The notes below the pieces were generated by a model. The model made no database searches, had not been told where the DNA came from, and saw only the letters and a program-made list of their open reading frames with translations. A stretch of DNA of 51,573 nucleotides, taken from positions 1-51,573 of the forward strand of contig NZ_JHXD01000022.1 of NCBI RefSeq assembly GCF_000687715.1, written 5' to 3'. Shown piece by piece: positions 26,961 to 35,555 of the stretch; position 1 is the stretch's first letter; the number at the start of each line of letters is the position of its first letter. Both the position numbers and the translations under genes were made by a program. This stretch comes from Xylanibacter ruminicola Ga6B6. Lineage in GTDB: Bacteria; Bacteroidota; Bacteroidia; Bacteroidales; Bacteroidaceae.

Positions 26961-27497
26961 CTACTTGAACAACTCATCAAGGAAGGTGTAGAAGGCAGGA
27001 TCCTCGCCTACTACCGTTCTTACGAGTTTTCCCTCTGGATCGATGATAACCTTTGTGGGGAAGCCCTCGATGCTATACTGTGCTGCGATTGTCTGCAGCT
27101 GCTCATCAGGACAACGCACCTGCAACCAAGGCAACTGGTGCTCGTCGACGGCAGCCCTCCACTTTTCCTCAGTATCACGGCAGTCAACACCTAATATTTC
27201 CATTTTGTCCTTGTACTTGGTGTAAGCCGTCTTCATTTGTGGGATACCACGAATGCACCAAACGCACCATGAACCCCAGAAATCGAGTACTACATATTTG
27301 CCACGCAGCGACGACAGTTTGGTAGTCGACCCCTGCAGATTAGGCAGTTCAAAATCGGGTGCCAGCTCGCCATCCACAGCCACCTCGGTAGCCTCTGCAG
27401 CAGGGGCAGCAGCAGCCTTTGGTTTGTTGGCACACGAGGCAGCCATCAATGTGATGGCCACCCCCAGTAAAGTAACGGTTAAAACGGATTTCTTCAT
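26961..27497 (-). CDS. TlpA-like thioredoxin-fold lipoprotein
   Basis: 178 residues. Lipoprotein signal with Cys22 (LMAASC), an Ala/Pro/Glu-rich linker, then a redoxin domain. The active site is CVWC (Cys78, Cys81) in DFWGSWCVWCIRGIPQM; the cis-Pro segment is EGFPTKVIID. It probably reduces or shuffles disulfides in the periplasm or at the outer membrane. It follows the symporter gene by 37 nt containing a heptamer tract and may be co-transcribed from the porin promoter at 30237. The substrate is not evident. Confidence 0.92.
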   Translation of the reverse strand: MKKSVLTVTLLGVAITLMAASCANKPKAAAAPAAEATEVAVDGELAPDFELPNLQGSTTKLSSLRGKYVVLDFWGSWCVWCIRGIPQMKTAYTKYKDKMEILGVDCRDTEEKWRAAVDEHQLPWLQVRCPDEQLQTIAAQYSIEGFPTKVIIDPEGKLVRTVVGEDPAFYTFLDELFK

Positions 27498-27540
27498 AAA
27501 GTCTAATTTTTAATCTTAATGTTATATAAAATGTTTAATG
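27498..27540. repeat. heptamer tract, TTTAATN type
   Basis: Degenerate repeats (TTTTAATC, TTAATGTT, AATGTTTAATG) fill the gap between the symporter and the TlpA-like gene. The symporter stop codon (minus TAA at 27535-27537) lies in the tract. Confidence 0.6.
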
Positions 27541-29064
27541 TCTATTGTAGCACTCAAAAATAGCATCCACGCGGGCCTTCGACATCTGACGAGTAAACAT
27601 ACTTACCAACCAAACCACAGGGAAACCGCCTACCATGGCTATGGCACCACAGTTAATTGGGTTAATGGGGTTGCCAGCCAGCATATTGACAACGGTAAGA
27701 CCAACGCCCCAAACAAAGCAAGCCCACACACTCATGGTAGTGATGCGACGTGAATACAAACCCAGCATAAATGGTGCCAGGAATGCACCAGCCAAAGCTC
27801 CCCACGAAATACCCATCAGCTGGGCAATAAACGTTGGTGGGTTAAGGGCGATGAGCAACGAGATGGCGATAAAGAACATGATGAGCACACGCATCACGAT
27901 CACCTTACGACGCTCAACCTTCTCGGATACGATATCGTTAATCTCGCCATCCTCTACCTCACCTGGCAACGCTTTCTTATCACGATAAATCAAGTCGAGT
28001 GTCATGGTACTTGATGAGGTGAGTACCAACGAAGCCAAGGTTGACATCGAAGCACTCAGCACCAGTAGCACAACGAGAGCAATCAATATATCGGGCAATG
28101 TTACCAGCATTGAAGGCACAATCGAGTCGAAAGCCAACTTACCGTTAGGCAGCATAGGTGGTGTGCCAAACAGACGACCAAACCCACCTAAGAAGTAGCA
28201 GCCGCCAGCCACGATAAAGGCAAACACGGTTGAGATAACGGTACCACGCTTAATGGCACTCTCATCTGTAATCGAGTAGAACTTACCCACCATCTGGGGC
28301 AGACCCATCGTACCAAGCGACGTGAGTATAACCACACCTAACAAGCCCCAGGGATCGGGACCGAACAGCGTAGCAAAACCACCATTCATCGTTGGATCGG
28401 CATCAGATGGCATAGCAGCCAATTTATCTACAGCAGCCACCAAACCGCCTTGCACATTCAGCACAGCCACAATCACAGCCACAATACCAAACAGCATGAT
28501 TATACCCTGAATAAAGTCGTTCATGGCTGTGGCCTTGTATCCACCCAAAATCACATATACAGCTGTGAGTATCGACATAATCACCACGCAATACTCGTAA
28601 GGGATACTGAATCCCATCTCGAACAAGCGCGAAATGCCGCTATATACACCAGCGGTATAGGGAATAAGGAATACAAAGGCGATGATTGATGCTGCCACAC
28701 GCAAGCCCTGATCGTTAAAGCGAGTACCAAAGAAATCTGGCATGGTGCGACTCTCGATATGTTGTGTCATCAGTTTGGTACGACGACCCAAGATAAGCCA
28801 GGCCAACAGCGAACCGATGATGGCATTGCCAATACCAATCCAGGCCGACGACAAACCGTATTTCCAGCCAAACTGACCAGCATAACCAACGAATACAACA
28901 GCCGAGAAATAACTGGTTCCGAAGGCAAAGGCTGTGAGCCAAGGACCCACGGCACGACCGCCCAACACAAAACCTTCGACACTACTGGCCTGCTTGCGGG
29001 TGTAAAGTCCTACCCCAATCATCACGGCCAGAAATATAACTGTAAAAAGTATCTTGATAACCAT
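27535..29064 (-). CDS. sodium:solute symporter (SSS family)
   Basis: 509 residues with about 13 membrane helices, Na+-driven uptake. Family features are the N-terminal GLYTRKQASSVEGFVLGGRA and the fold core FGTSYFSAVVFVGYAGQFGW, plus SASMSTLASLVLTSSSTMT, the SSS signature with the Na2-site Ser/Thr residues in helix 8. The substrate cannot be told; sugars, carboxylates and amino acids are all known in the family. It is flanked by a porin upstream and a TlpA-like lipoprotein downstream, so it may import a compound admitted by that porin, powered by the Na+-NQR gradient. Confidence 0.92.
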   Translation of the reverse strand: MVIKILFTVIFLAVMIGVGLYTRKQASSVEGFVLGGRAVGPWLTAFAFGTSYFSAVVFVGYAGQFGWKYGLSSAWIGIGNAIIGSLLAWLILGRRTKLMTQHIESRTMPDFFGTRFNDQGLRVAASIIAFVFLIPYTAGVYSGISRLFEMGFSIPYEYCVVIMSILTAVYVILGGYKATAMNDFIQGIIMLFGIVAVIVAVLNVQGGLVAAVDKLAAMPSDADPTMNGGFATLFGPDPWGLLGVVILTSLGTMGLPQMVGKFYSITDESAIKRGTVISTVFAFIVAGGCYFLGGFGRLFGTPPMLPNGKLAFDSIVPSMLVTLPDILIALVVLLVLSASMSTLASLVLTSSSTMTLDLIYRDKKALPGEVEDGEINDIVSEKVERRKVIVMRVLIMFFIAISLLIALNPPTFIAQLMGISWGALAGAFLAPFMLGLYSRRITTMSVWACFVWGVGLTVVNMLAGNPINPINCGAIAMVGGFPVVWLVSMFTRQMSKARVDAIFECYNRH

Positions 29065-29065
29065 A

Positions 29066-29107
29066 CTTAATCTTCAATCTTTAATGTTTAATCTATAATG
29101 TTTCATG
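29066..29107. repeat. heptamer tract, YTTAATN type
   Basis: CTTAATC, TTCAATC, TTTAATG, TTTAATC, TATAATG, TTTCATG: six units at 7-nt period filling the whole gap between the porin and symporter genes. Confidence 0.75.
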
Positions 29108-29108
29108 T

Positions 29109-30197
29109 TCAGAAGGCCACCTGCATCTGAGCCTGCACCCAGTTGTAGTCCTTACTACTGATATTCTCGCCACACAGACAACGGGTGTACTGCAGCTGCA
29201 TACGGCACTTTTTGTAGAACCAGTACTGCAAACCGATGGTGAGATTAGTCTGATCCCAGCCATCCACCTTGGTGTTACGATCAAAGGTTTCGCCACTGGC
29301 TACGATATCGAGGGCATCAACCACAGGTATGCAGGTTGTAATGTAACCACCTCGGCTACCCACCTTTCCATCCTGTCCGCCTAACCACTCGGCACGTACC
29401 GATGCTGGACGCGCCTCTTTATATTTACTACCCGTATAGGCCTGTGTTTTGTACTCAGCACCTATGCTGTAGCGATTACGCTTATAATTATCACCCACCT
29501 GGATATCAGGGTTCCACTTAGCTGTACCCACAGCACAACCTGTACCCAGATAACCAGATGCTACCACGCGGAAGCCGTCAACGGGACGAAGCTCCAACTT
29601 GGCAATAAAGTCCTTCTGATTATTCAGATCCTTACGATTGATTCCCTGACCGCTCATCAGCGCCAACTCGTAGTGCAGCACGCCTTTAGCCAGGTCGCCA
29701 TAAACCTCCAGTCCCATATCACGACCGTAGTTTACGCCATTCAGCGGGTCGGGTCCCTCGCCTGCCAGATACAATACCGCCTGCGAGTACACATCCACCA
29801 GCTCCAACTGCGTGGGACTCATGGGGTTCTCCATCGTGTACGAGTGTTTGAACTGTCCTAAACGCACCGTCATCTCGTTACCTTTTGACAAACGATAATC
29901 GGTGTAGAACTCTTGAACCACGCTCGAGAAGTCGTGCATAAACATAAACGACCATCTGTCGGTGATTCGGGCCTTAGCCCAAAGCAACGTACGTTTTAGG
30001 TTGTAAGCATTGGTTTTCTGCCCATTTGGATCTTGGTAACTCCATCCGCCCTGAGCATAACCATTCAGAGTAATACGACTGGTAAAATCCTTCATCCAGT
30101 CGATGTCGCTGTCTTTCTGCTGTGCGTTTGCCATGGTGCACAATCCCATTGCTGCCAGAATAGCAAGCGTTTTCAATTTGCAAGTTTTACGTTTCAT
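29109..30197 (-). CDS. outer-membrane porin, OprO/OprP-like
   Basis: 362 residues with a signal peptide (ends AMANA-Q, about residue 25). A 16-strand type barrel is suggested by alternating strands and a C-terminal Phe (QAQMQVAF). Segments such as RLGQFKHSYTMENPMSPTQL and NLTIGLQYWFYKKCRMQLQY resemble the phosphate-selective porin O/P family, although the ligand may differ. First gene of the porin-symporter-TlpA run, with promoter at 30237-30268. Confidence 0.85.
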   Translation of the reverse strand: MKRKTCKLKTLAILAAMGLCTMANAQQKDSDIDWMKDFTSRITLNGYAQGGWSYQDPNGQKTNAYNLKRTLLWAKARITDRWSFMFMHDFSSVVQEFYTDYRLSKGNEMTVRLGQFKHSYTMENPMSPTQLELVDVYSQAVLYLAGEGPDPLNGVNYGRDMGLEVYGDLAKGVLHYELALMSGQGINRKDLNNQKDFIAKLELRPVDGFRVVASGYLGTGCAVGTAKWNPDIQVGDNYKRNRYSIGAEYKTQAYTGSKYKEARPASVRAEWLGGQDGKVGSRGGYITTCIPVVDALDIVASGETFDRNTKVDGWDQTNLTIGLQYWFYKKCRMQLQYTRCLCGENISSKDYNWVQAQMQVAF

Positions 30198-30236
30198 TTA
30201 GTCATCTTTTTCCGATTATTTAGTTCCTTGCGGCAG

Positions 30237-30268
30237 CAAAAGTACTACTTTTCTTTCAATTTGCCAAA
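30237..30268 (-). promoter_or_regulatory. porin operon promoter
   Basis: Minus-strand TACTTTTG (30244 to 30237) and TTTTG starting 20 bp upstream (near 30265-30268). The leader is about 35 nt. Confidence 0.7.
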
Positions 30269-30343
30269 AATATTCGCAAATTTCTTATAGAATTTTATAT
30301 TTATGCATGATTTCCCTTCCAGTTTGGGCACCTGGATAAATCA

Positions 30344-30373
30344 AAAGTGGCTCGTTTCACAACGAACCACTTT
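30344..30373 (-). terminator. hairpin downstream of an orphan promoter
   Basis: AAAGTGG and TCGTT pair with AACGA and CCACTTT around one mismatch, with a TCAC loop. Read on the minus strand it is followed by TTTTGATTT. It lies in the 377-nt gap between the porin and DUF4374 genes; apart from this hairpin and the two promoters the gap is AT-rich with no gene. Confidence 0.55.
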
Positions 30374-30443
30374 CTCAAAAAAATTACTTAAAAAACTAAA
30401 TTAATCAACCATAAACCTTAACCATTAAAATCTTTTTCTGCTG

Positions 30444-30474
30444 CAAATATACGACAAGTTTTTGAAACAAACAA
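30444..30474 (-). promoter_or_regulatory. orphan promoter in the porin/DUF4374 gap
   Basis: Minus-strand TATATTTG (30451 to 30444) with TTG 20 bp upstream (30474 to 30472). The only reading frame before the hairpin is a seven-codon ORF, ATG GTT AAG GTT TAT GGT TGA (MVKVYG). A transcript of about 95 nt ending at 30344 is predicted. Confidence 0.55.
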
Positions 30475-30574
30475 GAAAAACACCGTTAAATTTTGTTTAA
30501 AAAGTAAGATTTAACGAATTTTGGATATAAAATACCCCAAAACAGGCAGTATTTTTACCAGTTTCGTCGTCTAC

Positions 30575-31795
30575 TCACAGTCGAAAGAAACCACCAACGA
30601 ATGTAGTTGATACCTTCGCACCACGTTCAGCTTTAGCTGTAGTAACGTCGGTTCGATAGATATAAACCCCATCAGATGTGGATACTGGAAGGTATACATT
30701 ATTTCCCTCGGTTAAATATGCAAAACGTCGGCCACCGTTGCCATTATGCACGGGTATGCCCTCTACATCTGTTACCGTCTGGTTCACCAGATCGATGATG
30801 CAGCACTTCAAACTCTTATCACCCCAACGGTCGTTGGCAGTCTGTGGGTTCAGGGTGCTCACCTCGGCAAACACCAGACCATTGCCTACATAAGCCACGT
30901 GGGCAGGCTTCAAACCGCCTGTAAGGGCCTCGAAGTCGAAGAAGTAATCGTCATCAAACTCAGTCTCGCCTTTGTTGATACGCAGAAAACCTGCATGTTT
31001 GGTGCTCTGCGAGTAACCGTTAGAGATAGCCGAGTTCGACATCACGTACAGGTTGTCGTTCTCGTCCTTCATCAAGCCGTTAAACGCACCCCACGAGCCG
31101 CCAGGACCCACACGGGTATCCTTCATCAGCTTTACAAACTGCATGTCAGGATAGCTGTAAACAGCCACAAAGCAGGTATCGGTATAAGCCGTCTCAAAGG
31201 TCATGCTGTTCATCGGGGTGTAGGTTACATACAGATTTTCCCCACTATACATCATACCAGTAATCGAAGGCCAGTCCAAGCGATCGATAGGATCAACGGC
31301 GGTGTTGGTATTCTTCGAGAGGATGGCGGCGGTGTTGGCATCAACGGTATAGAAAGTAAGCTGCGAACCACTCTCCTTGTTGGTGGGCAACTCCAGTCCT
31401 ACCATTGTGTTGGCATCCACCTGACAGAAACCGCTCAACGAGTTATCAAACACAAACTCGCCCTGCTCCTTCAGCATACCGTCGGCACCACGCACTACGG
31501 CTGTAGCGCTGGTAAGTCCCAGACCGCCAATACAGAAGATGCTGTTACCACCTTTCTGGTAGTCGTGATAGCCGTTCTGCTCAATGCCCTTACCCACGGC
31601 ATTAATGGTACCCTCCATCAGATTATCGGTACTAACCACATAGTAAGTGGTGTTACCATTCGAGGTTACGCCCAGGCTCAGAACATAGGGAGCGTTAGGT
31701 GTTTCCTGCTCGGCTGCCAGGTCGTCGTCGCACGATGTCAGAGTGCCTACAGCCAGCGCGGCCAATATAATAGCTTTACTATAGATATTCTTCAT
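30575..31795 (-). CDS. DUF4374 surface lipoprotein, XusB-like
   Basis: 406 residues. Lipoprotein signal with Cys22 (GTLTSC) followed by the acidic DDDLAAEQE, a lipoprotein export signal for the cell surface in Bacteroidetes. The rest is a beta-propeller-like DUF4374 domain with repeats such as VRGADGMLKEQGEFVFD and VAVYSYPDMQFVKLMKD. In Bacteroides thetaiotaomicron the XusB lipoprotein of the xusABC xenosiderophore system binds enterobactin and belongs, as I recall, to this family. It follows its TonB-dependent receptor by 13 nt. A PepSY-domain xusC homologue is not next to it. Confidence 0.82.
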   Translation of the reverse strand: MKNIYSKAIILAALAVGTLTSCDDDLAAEQETPNAPYVLSLGVTSNGNTTYYVVSTDNLMEGTINAVGKGIEQNGYHDYQKGGNSIFCIGGLGLTSATAVVRGADGMLKEQGEFVFDNSLSGFCQVDANTMVGLELPTNKESGSQLTFYTVDANTAAILSKNTNTAVDPIDRLDWPSITGMMYSGENLYVTYTPMNSMTFETAYTDTCFVAVYSYPDMQFVKLMKDTRVGPGGSWGAFNGLMKDENDNLYVMSNSAISNGYSQSTKHAGFLRINKGETEFDDDYFFDFEALTGGLKPAHVAYVGNGLVFAEVSTLNPQTANDRWGDKSLKCCIIDLVNQTVTDVEGIPVHNGNGGRRFAYLTEGNNVYLPVSTSDGVYIYRTDVTTAKAERGAKVSTTFVGGFFRL

Positions 31796-31808
31796 AACTT
31801 ATTGAGTT

Positions 31809-33971
31809 TTACTTACTTAAATAATAACGGAACTTTACATTAAATGAGCGACCAGGCTTCTGCAAGCGGTAGTTGTCGTACAGCTTGGCATCAGTCAGAT
31901 TATTACACTCAGCCACCACGCTGTAGCGTCCATCGCACAAGCTATAGCCTACCGATATGTTGTGACTCAGCTGCTCAGGAATCACCTTCTTGGTTGCCTT
32001 GGCACCCAGACCTGTGAACGAGAGATAGTAGTCGTGAATATACTGAATATCGTAGTTCAAGGTAAGACTATTGCCCTTGGTACCCAAGTTAAAGAACTGG
32101 TAATCGGCGTGTCCGTTCATAAAGAAGTAAGGGATGTTAGGCAGACGCTGACCGTAGGTGATGTTCTCGCTGATGCCATCGCCCACGAAGGTGTTCTGCG
32201 ACTCCTGATACTTCATCTTGTCCTTGATATTCTGATAGGTGAGATTACCATTGATGTGGAAGTTGCGCTTATAGGCATAACCCAGCGAAGCCTCGATACC
32301 ACGTGTCTGCACCTTGCCGATATTATCGTAGCTGGTGGTAGGATTGCTCGACATGGTTACGCCCTTCAGGATAAAGTCCTTGGTGTCGCGATAGATGTAG
32401 TTCACCTCGGCCTGCACGCGATGGGCGCCAAAGGTCTGATCGTACAGCAATCCGGCATTCAGGTTGTTACTGCTCTCAGGCTTCAGGTCGGGGTTGGCCT
32501 TCTGTACAAGTCCGTCGCCAAACATCTCAACGGCCTCGGGCATACGGTAGGCGCGCTCAAAGCTCACCTTAGCCTGCAGCGATGGCAAGATATAATAGGT
32601 AGCGGCAGCACCATAGCCGTAACGCTGCTTGCGATCGCTCAGCTTCTCCCAGCGCTGGTTCTCAGTAAACTGGTCAATCAGCTTATTGGTCGAGCTGTAC
32701 AGACGGTACATCTTTCCAAACACGTTGGCATTCCAACGGTTATAGCGTATCTGGTAGCCCAGACCTGTAATATTCTTAGTAAGCTGCTGGGGCACGTTGT
32801 TCATCTCATCGTCGGGATACATCTCGTCGTTGCTCTTGCGGCGGTTGGCCGAGAACACATTATTGAGTACCAGCGAGTGGTGATCGCTGATAATGTAGCT
32901 CAGGTTGGCATTAGCCTGCCACTGGCGCTCGCTGATGGTAGCATCAGTCAGGTAAGCCTCGCCTGCGCTGGTGCTGGCCACATAGTCGCCATACCAGTTA
33001 TAGCGGCGTGCCAAAGTATCCACGTTATAGGTATTCACCATGCTGTAGGTGCCGTAGAGCGAGAGCGAGAGACCTGGCAGCAGCAGGTCGTTCTTCTTAT
33101 AGCGCACGCTGGGTATAAGGCTCCAGCTGCGATTCTTTACGCCACCATACACAGCATCCATAGTGGCACCAGTCTGTACGTTGCGCTTATCGGCCGAAGC
33201 AATAACACCAAACAATAGATAATCGGCCCACGATTTGCGAACCACACCTGCCTCGAGCTTCAAGCCGTACGACTGGTAGCCATCATTGAATCGTCGCACC
33301 CATTCTTCACCCTCCTGCTTGTTGGTAGAAAGGTTCACGATTGGTGCAAACACTTTATAATCGTTATCTGAATAGTTAGCAAACGCATTGGCGCGCAGCG
33401 TAAAGCCGCCCTTCGATGTGTAAACGCCATTCACAGCCGCACGATGGGTATTGAACGAACCTACCGAATAGGTAGCATCCAGATAGTTGGCATTGGTGCG
33501 CGATACGATGTTTACGGCACCACCCAGCGCGTCGCTACCCAGGTAAACGGGCAGCACACCCTTGTACACCTCGATGCGGTCGGCCATATTGGCTGAGATA
33601 TTAGCCAGATTGAACGACGAGCCGAAGTTGTCCATGGGGATACCATCGATAAAGAACTTTACCTGATTACCCGAGAAACCGTTCATGGCGAAACTGTAGT
33701 TCGAACCCAGTCCGCCGTCCTCGCGTATTTTGATAGATGTAACGGTGTTGAGCACCTGATTGAGTGCCGACGCACTCTGATACTTAGTAGCCAGATCTAC
33801 TACCGAGATGGCATAAGCCTGCTCGTGCATTTTGCGCGCCTTGGTCTTGCCCACAATCTGCACCTCGTGTAAATCGATAGAATCATGAAGATCAGTCTGT
33901 GCCATTGTGTGATTGCAAAAAGCAAGTCCAGCCACTGCGCACAGCATTTTTGTTGTGTTGATTTTGCGCAT
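31809..33971 (-). CDS. TonB-dependent receptor, probable siderophore type (XusA-like)
   Basis: 720 residues: signal peptide (to about residue 24, TMAQ), plug domain (about 45-160, with VVDLATKYQSASALNQVLNT and VEVYKGVLPVYLGSDALGGA-like segment) and a 22-strand barrel ending in an aromatic-rich strand (RSFNVKFRYYLSK). It lacks the N-terminal carboxypeptidase-like extension of SusC proteins, as siderophore and haem receptors do. It forms an operon with the DUF4374 lipoprotein. Promoter at 34029-34059. Substrate is inferred from the pair, not shown. Confidence 0.88.
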   Translation of the reverse strand: MRKINTTKMLCAVAGLAFCNHTMAQTDLHDSIDLHEVQIVGKTKARKMHEQAYAISVVDLATKYQSASALNQVLNTVTSIKIREDGGLGSNYSFAMNGFSGNQVKFFIDGIPMDNFGSSFNLANISANMADRIEVYKGVLPVYLGSDALGGAVNIVSRTNANYLDATYSVGSFNTHRAAVNGVYTSKGGFTLRANAFANYSDNDYKVFAPIVNLSTNKQEGEEWVRRFNDGYQSYGLKLEAGVVRKSWADYLLFGVIASADKRNVQTGATMDAVYGGVKNRSWSLIPSVRYKKNDLLLPGLSLSLYGTYSMVNTYNVDTLARRYNWYGDYVASTSAGEAYLTDATISERQWQANANLSYIISDHHSLVLNNVFSANRRKSNDEMYPDDEMNNVPQQLTKNITGLGYQIRYNRWNANVFGKMYRLYSSTNKLIDQFTENQRWEKLSDRKQRYGYGAAATYYILPSLQAKVSFERAYRMPEAVEMFGDGLVQKANPDLKPESSNNLNAGLLYDQTFGAHRVQAEVNYIYRDTKDFILKGVTMSSNPTTSYDNIGKVQTRGIEASLGYAYKRNFHINGNLTYQNIKDKMKYQESQNTFVGDGISENITYGQRLPNIPYFFMNGHADYQFFNLGTKGNSLTLNYDIQYIHDYYLSFTGLGAKATKKVIPEQLSHNISVGYSLCDGRYSVVAECNNLTDAKLYDNYRLQKPGRSFNVKFRYYLSK

Positions 33972-34028
33972 TTTGTATTCCTAAATTAATCTCTTTTACC
34001 CTAGTATTTTTCCTTTTTAAAGCGGGTG

Positions 34029-34059
34029 CAAAGGTACAACAATTCAGGAATACCCACAA
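34029..34059 (-). promoter_or_regulatory. promoter of the TonB receptor/DUF4374 operon
   Basis: Minus-strand TACCTTTG (34036 to 34029) with TTG (34059 to 34057), exactly 20 bp apart. The leader is about 50 nt. No clear iron-regulator box recognised. Confidence 0.75.
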
Positions 34060-34077
34060 TACCTAAAAATAATGAAA

Positions 34078-34100
34078 AGCCCCACCATCGCGGCGGGGCT
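34078..34100 (-). terminator. terminator of the GH8 gene
   Basis: AGCCCC pairs with GGGGCT, with further CC/GG pairing around one mismatch. On the minus strand it is followed by TTTTCATT. It lies 5 nt beyond the GH8 stop. Confidence 0.75.
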
Positions 34101-34105
34101 CATCA

Positions 34106-35422
34106 TCACTTCTGTGGAACAATCTCTCTGTAATTTCCACTTAGGTGCATAAATGCAAACAACCTTAATAAGCCATCATAATATGCATCAAAATAACCAT
34201 CTTCAAAAGGTTCGTGCTTGGCATTCCAAAGGGCATCAACAAACTCTTTGCTCTTGGCATGTTTACACATAATCGAGGCAGCGGCTACTGTACTAACCAG
34301 TCCGATGCTATGGCGCAGCTTGCGGAAACCGCCAGCCTGCAGTATCTCGTTCTCCTCGGGCAGCGAGCCATCAGGACGATACTGATCTACGAACTTATCC
34401 ACGCCCTGCGAGTAGAAGAAGTTCTGGATTCTCTCGCCATACCCACGCTGCCACTCCGCATCGGCCCCGCTCCACTCGTAGTCGAGTGTAATGTTCATGG
34501 GCACACGCCACGAGTCGTAGCGGAAGTTGTTGCTACCATTACGGCGAGGTTTCTCACCTGGCTTGGGCTGAGGCATGCCTGGCCAGCGAGGCATCTGCAT
34601 CTCGCTACCATCATACTGGCACATATCGGCATTCAGTCCTGTTACAGGGTGTGTGGCCTTATGCAGGAACTCACGACTCTTCTGGGCGCACTCCTTCCAC
34701 AGATCGGCTCTGCCATCGTCGGCCCACCTAGCCCATACCTCGTAGAAAGCGGGAATGTGGTACGAAGGGTCGGTATAGCGGTTACCAAAACCATCAGGCG
34801 TAAAAGTGATGAGTTTGGTCTCAGGGTCGATGAGATACATCTTCTGAGGCCCCTGCTGCTGTGGACCAAAGCCTGGAAAACCACCTTTGCGTGGTTCTGG
34901 AGTATATTCCTTAGGCTGAATGCAGTTCAATATGTGCTGCGCCTCGGCCTTGTAGTTAATGCCTGTGTTATCGCCCCAACGGTTCGAGGCAAAAATCAAG
35001 GCTGTGATAAAGTACAGCTCGCCATCGCTGGCAGCACCGTCGGCATTACGTGTGCCATCGGTCTTACAGCTCCAGGCAAAATAGCCCTCGCGGTTGCCAC
35101 TCTGGTGCTGCATGTACTTCTTACTCCAGCGCCACAAGCGGTCGAATATATCTTTCTCGCCAAACTGCACGGCTATCATCATACCGTACGACATACCCTC
35201 GGTACGGGCGTCGTGGTTCTTAATGTCGGATACATAACCCATCGAGTCGCCCACCTCGAAATACACCTTGTTGGGCCCACGAAACACATCGTTAAATACT
35301 TCTTTCAGTTTAGCATCCACCTGAGCAGGCTGGTAGCCCATCTCAACAAACACGTTACGGCACTTGGCATGCCCTACGGTAGTGGCGGCCATTAGGATAG
35401 CGATAATAAATAGTTTTCTCAT
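34106..35422 (-). CDS. glycoside hydrolase family 8, likely reducing-end xylose-releasing exo-oligoxylanase
   Basis: 438 residues with a signal peptide (ends VGHA, about residue 19). (alpha/alpha)6-barrel family GH8. The proton donor is Glu75 in ARTEGMSYGMM, the Asp of ASDGELYF is Asp133, and the proposed base is Asp303 in RYDSWRVPMN. Overall similarity of pattern is to Rex enzymes (EC 3.2.1.156), which trim xylose from the reducing end of xylo-oligosaccharides; other GH8 activities are not excluded. It stands alone, without SusC/D genes, between the iron-uptake operon and topB. This fits a plant-fibre diet. Confidence 0.9.
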   Translation of the reverse strand: MRKLFIIAILMAATTVGHAKCRNVFVEMGYQPAQVDAKLKEVFNDVFRGPNKVYFEVGDSMGYVSDIKNHDARTEGMSYGMMIAVQFGEKDIFDRLWRWSKKYMQHQSGNREGYFAWSCKTDGTRNADGAASDGELYFITALIFASNRWGDNTGINYKAEAQHILNCIQPKEYTPEPRKGGFPGFGPQQQGPQKMYLIDPETKLITFTPDGFGNRYTDPSYHIPAFYEVWARWADDGRADLWKECAQKSREFLHKATHPVTGLNADMCQYDGSEMQMPRWPGMPQPKPGEKPRRNGSNNFRYDSWRVPMNITLDYEWSGADAEWQRGYGERIQNFFYSQGVDKFVDQYRPDGSLPEENEILQAGGFRKLRHSIGLVSTVAAASIMCKHAKSKEFVDALWNAKHEPFEDGYFDAYYDGLLRLFAFMHLSGNYREIVPQK

Positions 35423-35498
35423 ATAAATATAATAATGTGATTAATTTCTATACTAAATGACGAAAAAACATGCGAAAAGTTTAATATCAAGTCATAAA

Positions 35499-35530
35499 TT
35501 TGGTTTTTCGGCCGATTTACACTATCTTTG
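35499..35530 (+). promoter_or_regulatory. topB promoter
   Basis: TTTG (35499-35502), 20 bp spacer, TATCTTTG (35523-35530). The leader is about 20 nt. Confidence 0.8.
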
Positions 35531-35555
35531 CATCCAAAATTACAAATAAAGGAAT

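Noticed and set aside
30746..31843. 365-codon open frame antisense to the DUF4374 gene
   Set aside because: Shadow frame; the minus strand carries a lipoprotein signal and known domain.
31962..33218. 418-codon open frame antisense to the TonB receptor gene
   Set aside because: Mirror frame of a biased coding sequence; no promoter, Ile/Val/Leu/His-rich with no domain, while the opposite strand encodes a clear receptor.
34214..35395. 393-codon open frame antisense to the GH8 gene
   Set aside because: Shadow of the GH8 gene; no family features or promoter.
35535..35542. Minus-strand TAATTTTG as GH8 promoter
   Set aside because: No -33 element 20 bp upstream and over 110 nt from the GH8 start; left undecided and not listed.
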